From RBG-16-66-20 sp036262835 (GTDB taxonomy: Bacteria > Pseudomonadota > Gammaproteobacteria > Burkholderiales > SG8-39): a stretch of DNA of 64,000 nt. Below are positions 1-8,600 of this stretch, piece by piece. Positions within the stretch are counted from its first letter, which is position 1; each line of letters opens with the position of its first letter. A program made the translations under genes and the position numbers. The stretch is from the NCBI GenBank assembly GCA_036262835.1, contig DATAID010000012.1:1-64000 (forward strand), written 5' to 3'. A model generated the notes under the pieces. That model saw nothing but the letters and a program-made list of their open reading frames with translations. It did no database searches and was not told where the DNA came from.

Positions 1-630
1 TCCACCAAGGCTTTCACCACCCAGCTCGCAGCGCTGGCGCTGCTCACCATGGTGCTGGCCAAGCAGCGGGGCAGGTTGCCGCCCGAGCGCGAGGCGGAAT
101 TGCTCAAGTCACTGCGCCACCTGCCCACCGCGCTGCAGAGCGTGCTGCACATCGAGCCGCAGATCCGCATGTGGGCGGAAAAATTCGCCCAGCGCCATCA
201 CGCGCTGTTCCTCGGCCGCGGCATCCATTACCCCATCGCCATGGAGGGCGCGCTGAAGCTGAAGGAAATCTCCTACATCCACGCCGAGGCCTATGCCGCC
301 GGCGAGCTGAAGCACGGGCCTCTCGCCCTCGTCGACAAGGACATGCCGGTGGTGGCGGTGGCGCCCTCCGACACGCTGATCGAGAAGCTGAAGTCGAACC
401 TCCAGGAAGTGCGCGCGCGCGGCGGCGAGCTCTACGTCTTCGCCGACCAGGGCACTCACTTCGCGCAGTCGGAGGGGTTGCACGTGATCGAGCTCGGCGC
501 GCATGCCGGCGCGCTGTCGCCGATCCTGCACGTCGTGCCGCTGCAGCTCCTCGCCTATCACACGGCACTTGCCCGAGGCAGCGACGTTGACAAGCCGCGC
601 AATCTCGCCAAGTCCGTCACGACCGAGTAG
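1..630 (+). CDS. glmS: Glutamine-fructose-6-phosphate aminotransferase, C-terminal part (5' truncated by window edge)
   Basis: The frame is open from the first base and encodes the last 209 residues of a protein that is about 609 residues in E. coli. It covers the end of the first and all of the second SIS (sugar isomerase) domain. Family hallmarks are the ELKHGPLALVD segment, which lines the fructose-6-phosphate site, and the closing LAKSVTTE, almost identical to the E. coli C-terminus. GlmS makes glucosamine-6-phosphate from fructose-6-phosphate and glutamine, the first committed step to UDP-GlcNAc, in the cytoplasm. The N-terminal glutaminase domain lies outside the window, so its catalytic Cys cannot be checked. 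The gene ends 9 bases before the next start. Confidence 0.95.
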   Translation, partial: STKAFTTQLAALALLTMVLAKQRGRLPPEREAELLKSLRHLPTALQSVLHIEPQIRMWAEKFAQRHHALFLGRGIHYPIAMEGALKLKEISYIHAEAYAAGELKHGPLALVDKDMPVVAVAPSDTLIEKLKSNLQEVRARGGELYVFADQGTHFAQSEGLHVIELGAHAGALSPILHVVPLQLLAYHTALARGSDVDKPRNLAKSVTTE

Positions 631-639
631 ATTTTCTGC

Positions 640-2190
640 ATGAGCTGGGATGTCGTTGTCGTGGGCGCCGGCCACAACGGCCTCGCCTGCGCCTGCTATC
701 TCGCTCGCGCCGGCCTCAAGGTGAAGGTGCTCGAGCGCCGCGGCGTCGTCGGCGGCGCCGCCGTCACTGAAGAGTTCCATCCCGGTTTCCGCAACTCCAC
801 CGCCGCCTACACGGTGAGCCTGCTGCAGGCGAAGGTCATTCGCGATCTGCGGCTTACCGAGCACGGACTGAAGATCGTCGAGCGGCCGCTCGCCAACTTT
901 CTTCCCGTGGCGGGCGGCTATCTCAGGATGGGCGGGGGACTCGCGCAGACGCAAGCCGAGGTCGCGAAGTTCTCGCGCCGCGACGCCGAGCAGCTGCCCG
1001 GCTACTACCGCACGATCGAGTCGGTGGCCGACGTGCTCAGGGCGACGGTGCTCGAGACGCCGCCCAATGTCGGCGGCGGGATAACGGATGCTCTTCGTTT
1101 TTTAACTTCAGGACTAAAGCTCAAAAAGCTGGGCATGGAGGCGCGGCGCGACCTGCTCGAGCTCTTCACGCGCAGCGCCGCCGAGATGCTCGAGCGCTGG
1201 TTCGAGTCCGAGCCGATCAAGGCCGTGCTCGGCTTCGACGCGGTGGTCGGCAACTACGCCAGCCCGTTTCACCCGGGCACCGCCTACGTGCTGCTGCATC
1301 ACTGCTTTGGCGAAGTCAATGGCAAGCGCGGCGCGTGGGGTCACGCCATCGGGGGGATGGGCGCGATCACCCAGGCCATGGCGAAGGAGGCCGCGCGCCT
1401 GGGCGTGGAGGTCGCCTGCGACGCGCCGGTCGCCCACGTTAGACGGGGGGAGGTGGAACTGGAAAGCGGCGAGATCCTGCGCGCGCGCGCGATTGTCGCC
1501 AACGTGAATCCGAAGCTGCTGTATCTGAAGCTGGTCGGGGAAGGGGATCTGCCGTCGGACTTCGTCGCGCGCATCAAGCGCTACAAGTGCGCGTCGGCCA
1601 CCTTCCGCATGAACGTTGCGCTCTCCGCCTTGCCGCGCTTCGACTGCCTGCCGGAGCCGGGGCCCCATCATGGCAGCGGCATCATCCTTGCGCCGTCGCT
1701 TGGCTACATGGACCGCGCCTATCTCGATGCGCGCGAGAAGGGCATGGCGCGCGCGCCCATCGTCGAGATGGTGATTGCAAGCACGCTCGATGACACGCTC
1801 GCGCCAAAAGGCGCGCACGTGGCGAGCCTTTTCTGCCAGCATTTCGACCCGGAGATCGACTGGGCGGCGCGCAAAGGCGAGGCGATCGAGCGGATCTTCG
1901 AGGTCGTGGAGTCGCATGCGCCGGGCTTCCGCGCGAGCCTGCTCGGCCACAGCGCCCTTTCTCCGGCCGATCTCGAGCGCGAGTTCGGCCTTAGCGGCGG
2001 CGACATCATGCACGGCGCGCTCACGCTCGATCAGCTCTGGGCGGCGCGACCGCTGCTCGGCTACGCCGACTACCGCGCGCCGATCCGCGGGCTCTATCTC
2101 TGCGGCGCGGGGGCGCACCCGGGCGGCGGCGTCACCGGCGCGCCCGGCCACAATTGCGCCCGCGAGGTGCTGCGCGATCTGGGCCGCTGA
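640..2190 (+). CDS. Phytoene-desaturase-like FAD-dependent oxidoreductase
   Basis: A 516-residue flavoprotein. An N-terminal Rossmann GxGxxG (residues 9-14, GAGHNG) is followed by an acidic strand end (VLERR) that binds the FAD ribose. A C-terminal FAD-contact segment begins at residue 484 (GLYLCGAGAHPGGG). This layout is that of the carotenoid desaturase/amine oxidase superfamily, nearest the bacterial PYROXD2-like branch rather than true CrtI, since no other carotenoid gene is nearby. The substrate is unknown. It starts 9 bases after glmS and may be cotranscribed. Codons 148-166 (about 1080-1135) are noticeably AT-richer than the rest. It abuts a convergent gene with no spacer. Confidence 0.85.
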   Translation: MSWDVVVVGAGHNGLACACYLARAGLKVKVLERRGVVGGAAVTEEFHPGFRNSTAAYTVSLLQAKVIRDLRLTEHGLKIVERPLANFLPVAGGYLRMGGGLAQTQAEVAKFSRRDAEQLPGYYRTIESVADVLRATVLETPPNVGGGITDALRFLTSGLKLKKLGMEARRDLLELFTRSAAEMLERWFESEPIKAVLGFDAVVGNYASPFHPGTAYVLLHHCFGEVNGKRGAWGHAIGGMGAITQAMAKEAARLGVEVACDAPVAHVRRGEVELESGEILRARAIVANVNPKLLYLKLVGEGDLPSDFVARIKRYKCASATFRMNVALSALPRFDCLPEPGPHHGSGIILAPSLGYMDRAYLDAREKGMARAPIVEMVIASTLDDTLAPKGAHVASLFCQHFDPEIDWAARKGEAIERIFEVVESHAPGFRASLLGHSALSPADLEREFGLSGGDIMHGALTLDQLWAARPLLGYADYRAPIRGLYLCGAGAHPGGGVTGAPGHNCAREVLRDLGR

Positions 2191-2841
2191 CTAGGGCGCC
2201 CGCCGGATCAGGCGCTCCTCGAGCGCGTTCGAGCGCAGCCGCTCGCATTGCGTGGCAGAAAGGTGCGTGTTCGACGGCGTGGTCTCATCGCGCATCAGAT
2301 TGCCTTCCTCGGCGGAGTGCTCGCCGCTATTCATGAGCACATGCGCAAGCTCGTGCGCAAGCGCGATGCCCGGGTCGCGCGTCGCGCGCGTGACCCAGAC
2401 GGTGTCGGCGAGCTCCGGGCGCGTGCGGCTGTTGCCGCGGCCGATCGCCTCGGCCTCGAACGCCGGCCGCTGGCGTGTGTCGGCAACGAAATACACGGTG
2501 GGCCTGCGGAGCGGCAGGACGCGCGCGAGCTCCCTGGCGGGTCCGGTGGCGTAGTCGTGGAAGCGCTGGGGCGCGCTGATACGCACGAGCGAAAGCTCGG
2601 TCAGGCCCAGATTGCACTGGGCAAGGATCCGGGCGCTGTCGGTGACCAGGGTCCGGATCTCCTGCGCGCTCCAGTTCGTGCCCTCGAGAAAAGCCGCCGT
2701 GAGATGCAGCTCGTACGCGGGCGGGGGAGAGGAGACCGGCAGGCGGATTGTCCGCTGCTCCTGGATGCGTATCGGGGTTTGCGCCGCCGCCTGGCACGCG
2801 AAAAGCAGCAGAACGAGCAGCAAGCGCAGGTGCGAAATCAC
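2191..2841 (-). CDS. Secreted metallopeptidase-like protein (HExxH), function unknown
   Basis: A 216-residue exported protein. A hydrophobic leader spans about residues 4-19; cleavage near Ala20 is plausible, or Cys15 could be lipidated (LFAC). The striking motif is HELAHVLMNSGEH at residues 163-175: a zinc-peptidase HExxH followed by a further His eight residues after the second, then EEGNLM (Met183), which could serve as a Met-turn. The spacing differs from the metzincin HExxHxxGxxH by two residues, so the family is uncertain. It may be an archaemetzincin- or matrixin-like predicted peptidase, or only resemble one. It is convergent with the FAD oxidoreductase and divergent from the Bug gene, with about 64 bases between starts. 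Confidence 0.65.
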   Translation of the reverse strand: MISHLRLLLVLLLFACQAAAQTPIRIQEQRTIRLPVSSPPPAYELHLTAAFLEGTNWSAQEIRTLVTDSARILAQCNLGLTELSLVRISAPQRFHDYATGPARELARVLPLRRPTVYFVADTRQRPAFEAEAIGRGNSRTRPELADTVWVTRATRDPGIALAHELAHVLMNSGEHSAEEGNLMRDETTPSNTHLSATQCERLRSNALEERLIRRAP

Positions 2842-2905
2842 GGCGGGTGTCGTTGATTTTAGACCCGGCTGCCTCTAGGCTTGCCTCTCCCACAGGAGGG
2901 GCGAA

Positions 2906-3859
2906 ATGAGAATGCTCGTCATGCTTGCCGCCGTGCTCGTCGCCGCGGCAGGGCAAGCGCAGGACTATCCTTCGAAGCCGATCCGCTACATCGTGCCTTT
3001 TCCGCCCGGAGGAAGCTCGGACCTGATCGCGCGGTCGATCGCGCCCAAGCTGGGCGAGCGCCTGGGGCAGCCGGTGGTGGTCGAGAACAAGCCCGGCGCC
3101 GGCGGCATGATCGGGGTGGATATCGTGGCGAAGGCGCCGCCCGACGGTTACACGATCGGCCTTGCCGCCGCAGGAGCGCTTTCCTCCAACATCAGCCTTT
3201 ATCCGAGCATGCCGTTCCAGCCGGAAAAGGATTTGGCGCCGGTGAGCATGCTCGCGTTGATCCCGTTTTTCCTGGTCGCGCACCCGTCGCAGCCCGCAAC
3301 CGTCAGGCAGCTGATCGAGGCCGCCAAGGCTAAGCCGGGCGCGATCGCGATCGGCTATGGCGGCAACGGCTCGACCATGCACCTCGCGGGCGAGCTTTTC
3401 AACATGATGGCGGGCGTGCAGCTGCAGCCGATTCCCTACAAAGGCAGCGGGCCGGTGTCGGCCGACGTCCTCGCCGGTCAAGTGCCGCTCGGGATGGTGG
3501 ATGTGCCCTCGGCGATCTCGCACGTGCGAGCGGGCAAGATGCGCGCGCTCGCCGTCACCTCGAAGCGCCGCATCAGCGCGGCGCCGGAGGTGCCGACGCT
3601 CGAGGAGGCGGGCGTGCCGGGCTACGAGGCGATCGGCTGGTTTGGGACGGTCGCGCCGGCGCGCACGCCGCCAGAGATCGTCAACCGCTTGAACCGGGAA
3701 ATCGCCGCCGCGCTGCAAGTGCCCGAAATTCGAGCGCGCGCGATCGACGCGGGCACCGAGCCCCATACCGATACGCCGCAGGAATTCGCCGCGCTCATCC
3801 GCGAGGAAACCGTGAAGTGGGCCAAGGTCATCAAAAACGCAGGGATCAAGCTGCAATGA
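2906..3859 (+). CDS. Bug/TctC-family periplasmic solute-binding protein
   Basis: A 317-residue exported binding protein of the tripartite tricarboxylate transporter (TTT) receptor family. A signal peptide ends near residue 18 (AAAGQAQ). It is followed by YPSKPIRYIVPFPPGG and then VENKPGAGG, the two signatures of Bug proteins, whose ligand is a carboxylate held in a two-lobed cleft. The start is supported by AGGAGGGG just upstream. The stop overlaps the start of the next gene (ATGA). No TctA or TctB membrane subunit is encoded in the window, as is usual for orphan Bug genes. The two downstream enzymes suggest a carboxylated substrate, by context only. Confidence 0.93.
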   Translation: MRMLVMLAAVLVAAAGQAQDYPSKPIRYIVPFPPGGSSDLIARSIAPKLGERLGQPVVVENKPGAGGMIGVDIVAKAPPDGYTIGLAAAGALSSNISLYPSMPFQPEKDLAPVSMLALIPFFLVAHPSQPATVRQLIEAAKAKPGAIAIGYGGNGSTMHLAGELFNMMAGVQLQPIPYKGSGPVSADVLAGQVPLGMVDVPSAISHVRAGKMRALAVTSKRRISAAPEVPTLEEAGVPGYEAIGWFGTVAPARTPPEIVNRLNREIAAALQVPEIRARAIDAGTEPHTDTPQEFAALIREETVKWAKVIKNAGIKLQ

Positions 3860-4842
3860 GCCCTGTCATCGACGTCCATACCCACATGCTCAACAACGAG
3901 TGGCTCCGGCTGCTCGAGAAGCACGGCCGCCCCTATTCGCTCAAAAGCGTGACCGGCGGCCTGCGCGCGATTCACCTCGACGGCGCGCCCTTCATGACGC
4001 CCGTGCCAGAAATGTTCGATTGGGACCTGCGCATCAAGAACATGGACCGCGTCGGCATCGACGTCTCGGTGGTCTCGCTCTCCTGCCCGAACGTCTATTG
4101 GGGCGGCGAGAAGGTGAGCCTCGCCGCGGCGCAGACCATGAACGACGAGATGGCCCGGGCCCGCAAGACCTGGCCCGATCGCATCCAGTGGTTCTGCTCG
4201 CTGCCCTGGCAGTACGAGAAAGCGGCGCTCGCCGAGCTCAAGCGCTGTCTCAAAGCGGGCGCGTGCGGCGTGATGGTGCTCGCCAACATCGGCGGCAAAC
4301 CGCTCACCAGCCCGGCCTTCGAGAAAATCTGGAAAGCGATCGACGCTGCCAAGCTCCCTGTGCTCATCCACCCGAGCGCCCCGCCGGGCGTGAAGGAGAT
4401 GGAGATGTCGCAGTTCCAGCTCACCGCCTCGATCGGCTTCACCACCGACACCTCGCTCGCGGTGGCGCGCATGATCTACGACGGCTTCTTCGACCGGTTT
4501 CAGAAGCTGAAGATCATTGCGAGCCACGGCGGCGGCGCGCTGCCCTACCTGATCGGCCGCATGGACCAGTGCTACGAGCACATCCCGGCCTGCCGGACGA
4601 AGACGCAGGAGAAGCCGAGCCTGCACGCGCGGCGCATCTACGCCGACTCGGTCGTGTTCACCGACGAGGTGCTGCGCCTGGCCGTGCACGTGTTCGGCTC
4701 TAGCAACGTTTTGTACGGCTCGGACTACCCTCACACCATCGGCGACCCCATAGGCTGCCTGGCACGGGTCGACCGCCTGCCGGACGGAGAGCGGGACCGG
4801 GTGCGCGGGCGGAACGCCGAGCGTATATTCGATTTCAGATGA
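3856..4842 (+). CDS. Amidohydrolase-family metal-dependent decarboxylase (ACMSD-like)
   Basis: A 328-residue protein of the amidohydrolase_2 branch that includes aminocarboxymuconate-semialdehyde, gamma-resorcylate and 5-carboxyvanillate decarboxylases. The metal-binding HxH is near the N-terminus (VHTHM, His6 and His8). A barrel His follows in IHPSAPPG, a further His in ASHGGGALP, and the conserved C-terminal Asp in YGSDYPH. I chose the ATG at 3856, which overlaps the Bug stop (ATGA), because it places the HxH where the family has it. It is also coupled to the class II aldolase by an ATGA overlap. The likely role is non-oxidative decarboxylation of a small aromatic or unsaturated acid; the substrate is not known. 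Confidence 0.87.
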   Translation: MSPVIDVHTHMLNNEWLRLLEKHGRPYSLKSVTGGLRAIHLDGAPFMTPVPEMFDWDLRIKNMDRVGIDVSVVSLSCPNVYWGGEKVSLAAAQTMNDEMARARKTWPDRIQWFCSLPWQYEKAALAELKRCLKAGACGVMVLANIGGKPLTSPAFEKIWKAIDAAKLPVLIHPSAPPGVKEMEMSQFQLTASIGFTTDTSLAVARMIYDGFFDRFQKLKIIASHGGGALPYLIGRMDQCYEHIPACRTKTQEKPSLHARRIYADSVVFTDEVLRLAVHVFGSSNVLYGSDYPHTIGDPIGCLARVDRLPDGERDRVRGRNAERIFDFR

Positions 4843-5621
4843 CGGTTTACCACCAGGGCCGGGCGCGGGTCGCGCGCGAGCTGCCGACGAGCGCGGCGGA
4901 GCGCGAGGCGCGCACGCAGCTCGCCGCCTGCTATCGCATCTTCGCGATGCTGGGCTGGGTGGAGATGATCTTCAACCACATCACGGTGCGCGTGCCGGGA
5001 CCAGAGAAGCTGTTCCTGATCAACCCGTTCGGCCTGCACTACAGCGAGATTACCGCCTCGAGCCTGCTGCTCATCGACGTCGAGGGCAATCTCGCGCGCG
5101 AGTCGAAGTGGCCGGTGAACAAGGCGGGCTTCGTCATCCACAGCGCGATCCATGGCGCGATCGAGGACGCGCACTGCGTGATGCACACGCACACCACCAC
5201 CGGCATGGCGGTGGCGTGCCTGAAGGACGGGCTTTCGCCGACGAATTTCTATGCCGCGCAGCTCCACGGCGGCGTCGCCTACCACGATTTCGAGGGCATC
5301 ACGGTAGAGGAAGGCGAGAGGAGGCGTCTGGTGGCGAGCATCGGCGACAAGCGCGCCGTGATCCTGCGCAACCATGGCCTGCTCGCCTGGGGTCCTTCGG
5401 TGCCTGAAGCGTTCATGACACTCTGGACCTTGCAGCGCGCCTGCGACGTGCAGATCAGCGCGAGCAGCGCTGGAACGCTCAATCCCGTCCGCCCGGAGGT
5501 CTTCGCGCAGACCGTGCGCGAATCGGGGCCCGGCGAGAAGCGCACCTGCGAGGACGTGTTCGCCGCGATGCAGCGTCTGGTCGACGTCAAAGACTGCTCG
5601 TACCGGGATATGCCAAATTGA
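4839..5621 (+). CDS. Class II aldolase/adducin-family protein
   Basis: A 260-residue protein with the class II aldolase fold. The zinc triad is visible: His116 and His118 in MHTHTTTG and His179 in RNHGLLAWG. Relatives include fuculose- and ribulose-phosphate aldolases, and also decarboxylases and hydratases acting on hydroxy-acids, so the reaction cannot be named. It closes a three-gene set with the Bug protein and the amidohydrolase, joined by 4-base overlaps, which implies one transcript and one pathway. Its last codon and stop (AAT TGA) lie inside the LiuR-type operator that precedes icmF. Confidence 0.87.
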   Translation: MTVYHQGRARVARELPTSAAEREARTQLAACYRIFAMLGWVEMIFNHITVRVPGPEKLFLINPFGLHYSEITASSLLLIDVEGNLARESKWPVNKAGFVIHSAIHGAIEDAHCVMHTHTTTGMAVACLKDGLSPTNFYAAQLHGGVAYHDFEGITVEEGERRRLVASIGDKRAVILRNHGLLAWGPSVPEAFMTLWTLQRACDVQISASSAGTLNPVRPEVFAQTVRESGPGEKRTCEDVFAAMQRLVDVKDCSYRDMPN

Positions 5622-5643
5622 CGTTTACGTAAACGTAAAGTAG
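5615..5643 (+). promoter_or_regulatory. LiuR-type (MerR family) operator/promoter upstream of icmF
   Basis: A perfect 16-bp palindrome, ACGTTTACGTAAACGT, at 5621-5636 is embedded in 29 bp that recur identically, on the other strand, before the liu operon (45794-45822). It contains a good -35 (TTGACG, 5618-5623), a 17-bp spacer filled by the palindrome, and a weak -10 (TAGGCT, 5641-5646). That is the geometry MerR regulators use. The icmF start follows 23 bases after the palindrome. Assignment to LiuR is inferred from the matching site beside the liuR gene. Confidence 0.85.
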
Positions 5644-5659
5644 GCTGGCAAGCGCCGCG

Positions 5660-8600
5660 ATGACCGACCTGTCGGAATCCAAGAGCCTGCGCTACAAGGC
5701 GAAGCACAAGATCCGCTTCGTCACCGCAGCGAGCCTGTTCGACGGCCATGACGCGTCGATCAACATCATGCGGCGCATCCTGCAGGCCTCCGGCGCCGAG
5801 GTGATCCACCTTGGCCACAACCGCTCGGTCGACGAGGTTGTCAGCGCGGCGCTGCAGGAGGACGTGCAGGGCATCGCCGTCTCGTCCTACCAGGGCGGGC
5901 ATCTCGAGTACTTCAAGTACATGGTCGACCTGCTGAAGGAGCGCGGCGGCGAGCACATCCGCGTCTTCGGCGGCGGCGGCGGCGTGATCGTGCCTGCGGA
6001 GATCCAGGAGCTGCAGGACTACGGCGTCGCGCGCATCTACTCGCCCGAGGACGGCCAGAAGATGGGCCTGCAGGGAATGATCAACGACATGCTCGCGCGC
6101 TGCGACTTCAGTCCGGTCGATAAAACGAAGCTCGAGCTGAAGGCGGGGGATTTGAGGTCCCTTGCGCAGGTCATCTCTGCGCTGGAACTTGGGGTTTGCC
6201 CTCCGGAAGCAAAGAAACAGATTCTTGAAAAAGCAGAAAAGCACAAAGTTCCCGTCCTGGGCATCACCGGCACGGGGGGCTCCGGAAAGAGCTCGCTCAC
6301 CGACGAGCTGGTGCGGCGCTTTCGCCTCGACCAGGCCGACCGTCTGAAAATAGCCGTGCTCGCGGTCGATCCGTCGCGCCGCAAGACGGGCGGCGCGCTC
6401 CTCGGCGACCGCATCCGCATGAATTCGATCCACGGCGGCCCGATCTACATGCGCTCGCTCGCCACGCGGGGCTCGGACGCCGAGATCGCCGCCTGCCTGC
6501 CCGAGGCGATCGCGGCCTGCCGCGCCGCCGGGTTCGACCTCGTCATCGTCGAGACCTCGGGCATCGGCCAGGGCGACGCCGCGATCGTCAAGCACGTCGA
6601 TTGCTCGCTCTACGTGATGACGCCCGAATTCGGCGCGGCGAGCCAGCTCGAAAAAATCGACATGCTGGACTTCGCCGACTTCGTCGCCATCAACAAGTTC
6701 GACCGCCGCGGCGCCGAGGACGCGCTGCGCGACGTGCGCAAGCAGTTGCAGCGTAATCGCGAGAGCTTCGGCCAGCGGCCGGAGGAGATGCCGGTCTTCG
6801 GCACGATCGCCGCGCGCTTCAACGACGACGGCGTCACCGCGCTCTACCAGGAGATGGCGGGGAAGCTGAAGGAAAAGGGCCTCCGGCTTTCAAAAGGCTT
6901 GTTGGAGAAAAAAGCGACCCGGCAATCGTCGGAGATCCACGTGGTGGTGCCGCCCAAGCGCGCGCGCTACCTCGCCGAGATCGCCGAGAGCATTCGCGAA
7001 TACCACCGGCACTCGCAAGCGCAGGCGCGCATCGCGCGCGAGCGCCAGCAGCTCGGCGCGGCGAAGGCGATGCTCGGGAAGGCAGCGCCCGCCGAGATCG
7101 ACGAGCTGATGAAGGAAAAGGAGAGCTCCCTCGACGCACGCTCGAGGAAGCTGCTCGAAACCTGGCCGGCGACCGTGAAGACGTATTCCGGCGACGAGCA
7201 CGTCGTCAAGGTGCGCGGCAAGGAGCTGCGCACCCGGCTGAAGACCGCGTCGCTCTCCGGCACGCAGCTGCCGAAGGTGGCGCTGCCGCGCTACGCGGAC
7301 GAGGGCGAGATCCTGCGCTGGCGGCTGCGCGAGAACCTGCCGGGCGAGTTCCCGTACACGGCGGGCGTCTTCCATTTCAAGCGCGAGAACGAAGACCCGA
7401 CCCGCATGTTCGCGGGCGAGGGCGATCCATTCCGCACCAACCGGCGCTTCCACCTGCTCTCGAAGGACATGCCGGCGAAACGCTTGTCGACCGCCTTCGA
7501 TTCGGTCACGCTCTACGGCTTCGATCCGGACGAGCGGCCCGACATCTACGGCAAGGTCGGCAATTCGGGCGTCTCGATTGCAACGCTCGAGGACATGAAG
7601 GCGCTCTACGCCGGGTTCGACCTGTGCGATCCGTCGACCTCGGTGTCCATGACGATCAACGGGCCGGCGCCGACGATCCTCGCGATGTTCTTCAACACGG
7701 CGATCGACCAGCAGGTGGAAAAGCTCGGTCGAAAGCTGACCGAGAAAGAGCAGGCGGAAGTAAAGGCGAAAGCGCTTTGCGCGGTCCGCGGCACGGTTCA
7801 GGCCGACATCCTCAAGGAAGACCAGGGTCAGAACACCTGCATCTTCTCCACCGAGTTCTCCCTCAAGGTCATGGGCGACATCCAGCAGTACTTCATCGAG
7901 AACGCGGTGAAGAACTTCTACTCGGTCTCGATCTCGGGCTATCACATCGCCGAGGCCGGCGCGAACCCGATCAGCCAGCTTGCCTTCACGCTTGCCAACG
8001 GCTTCACCTTCGTCGAGGCCTACCTCGCGCGCGGCATGAGGGTCGACGATTTCGCGCCCAATCTCTCGTTCTTCTTCAGCTACGGCATGGATCCGGAATA
8101 CACCGTGCTCGGACGTGTGGCGCGGCGCATCTGGGCGGTGGCGATGGAGCGCCGCTACGGCGCCAACGAGCGCAGCCAGAAGCTCAAGTTCCATTCGCAG
8201 ACGAGCGGCCGCAGCCTGCACGCGCAGGAGATCGCCTTCAACGACATCCGCACCACGCTGCAGGCGCTCGTATCGACCTACGACAACACCAACTCGCTGC
8301 ACACCAATGCCTACGACGAGGCGATCACCACGCCCACCGAGGAATCGGTGCGCCGGGCGATGGCGATCCAGCTCATCCTCAACCGCGAGTGGGGTCTCGC
8401 CAAGAACGAGAACCCCAACCAGGGCTCGTTCGTCATCGAGGAGCTCACCGACCTCGTCGAAGAGGCGGTGCTGAAGGAGTTCGAGGCCATCTCGAGCCGC
8501 GGCGGGGTGCTCGGCGCGATGGAGACCGGCTACCAGCGCGGCAAGATCCAGGAAGAGTCGATGCTCTACGAGCACAAGAAGCACGACGGCTCCTACCCCA

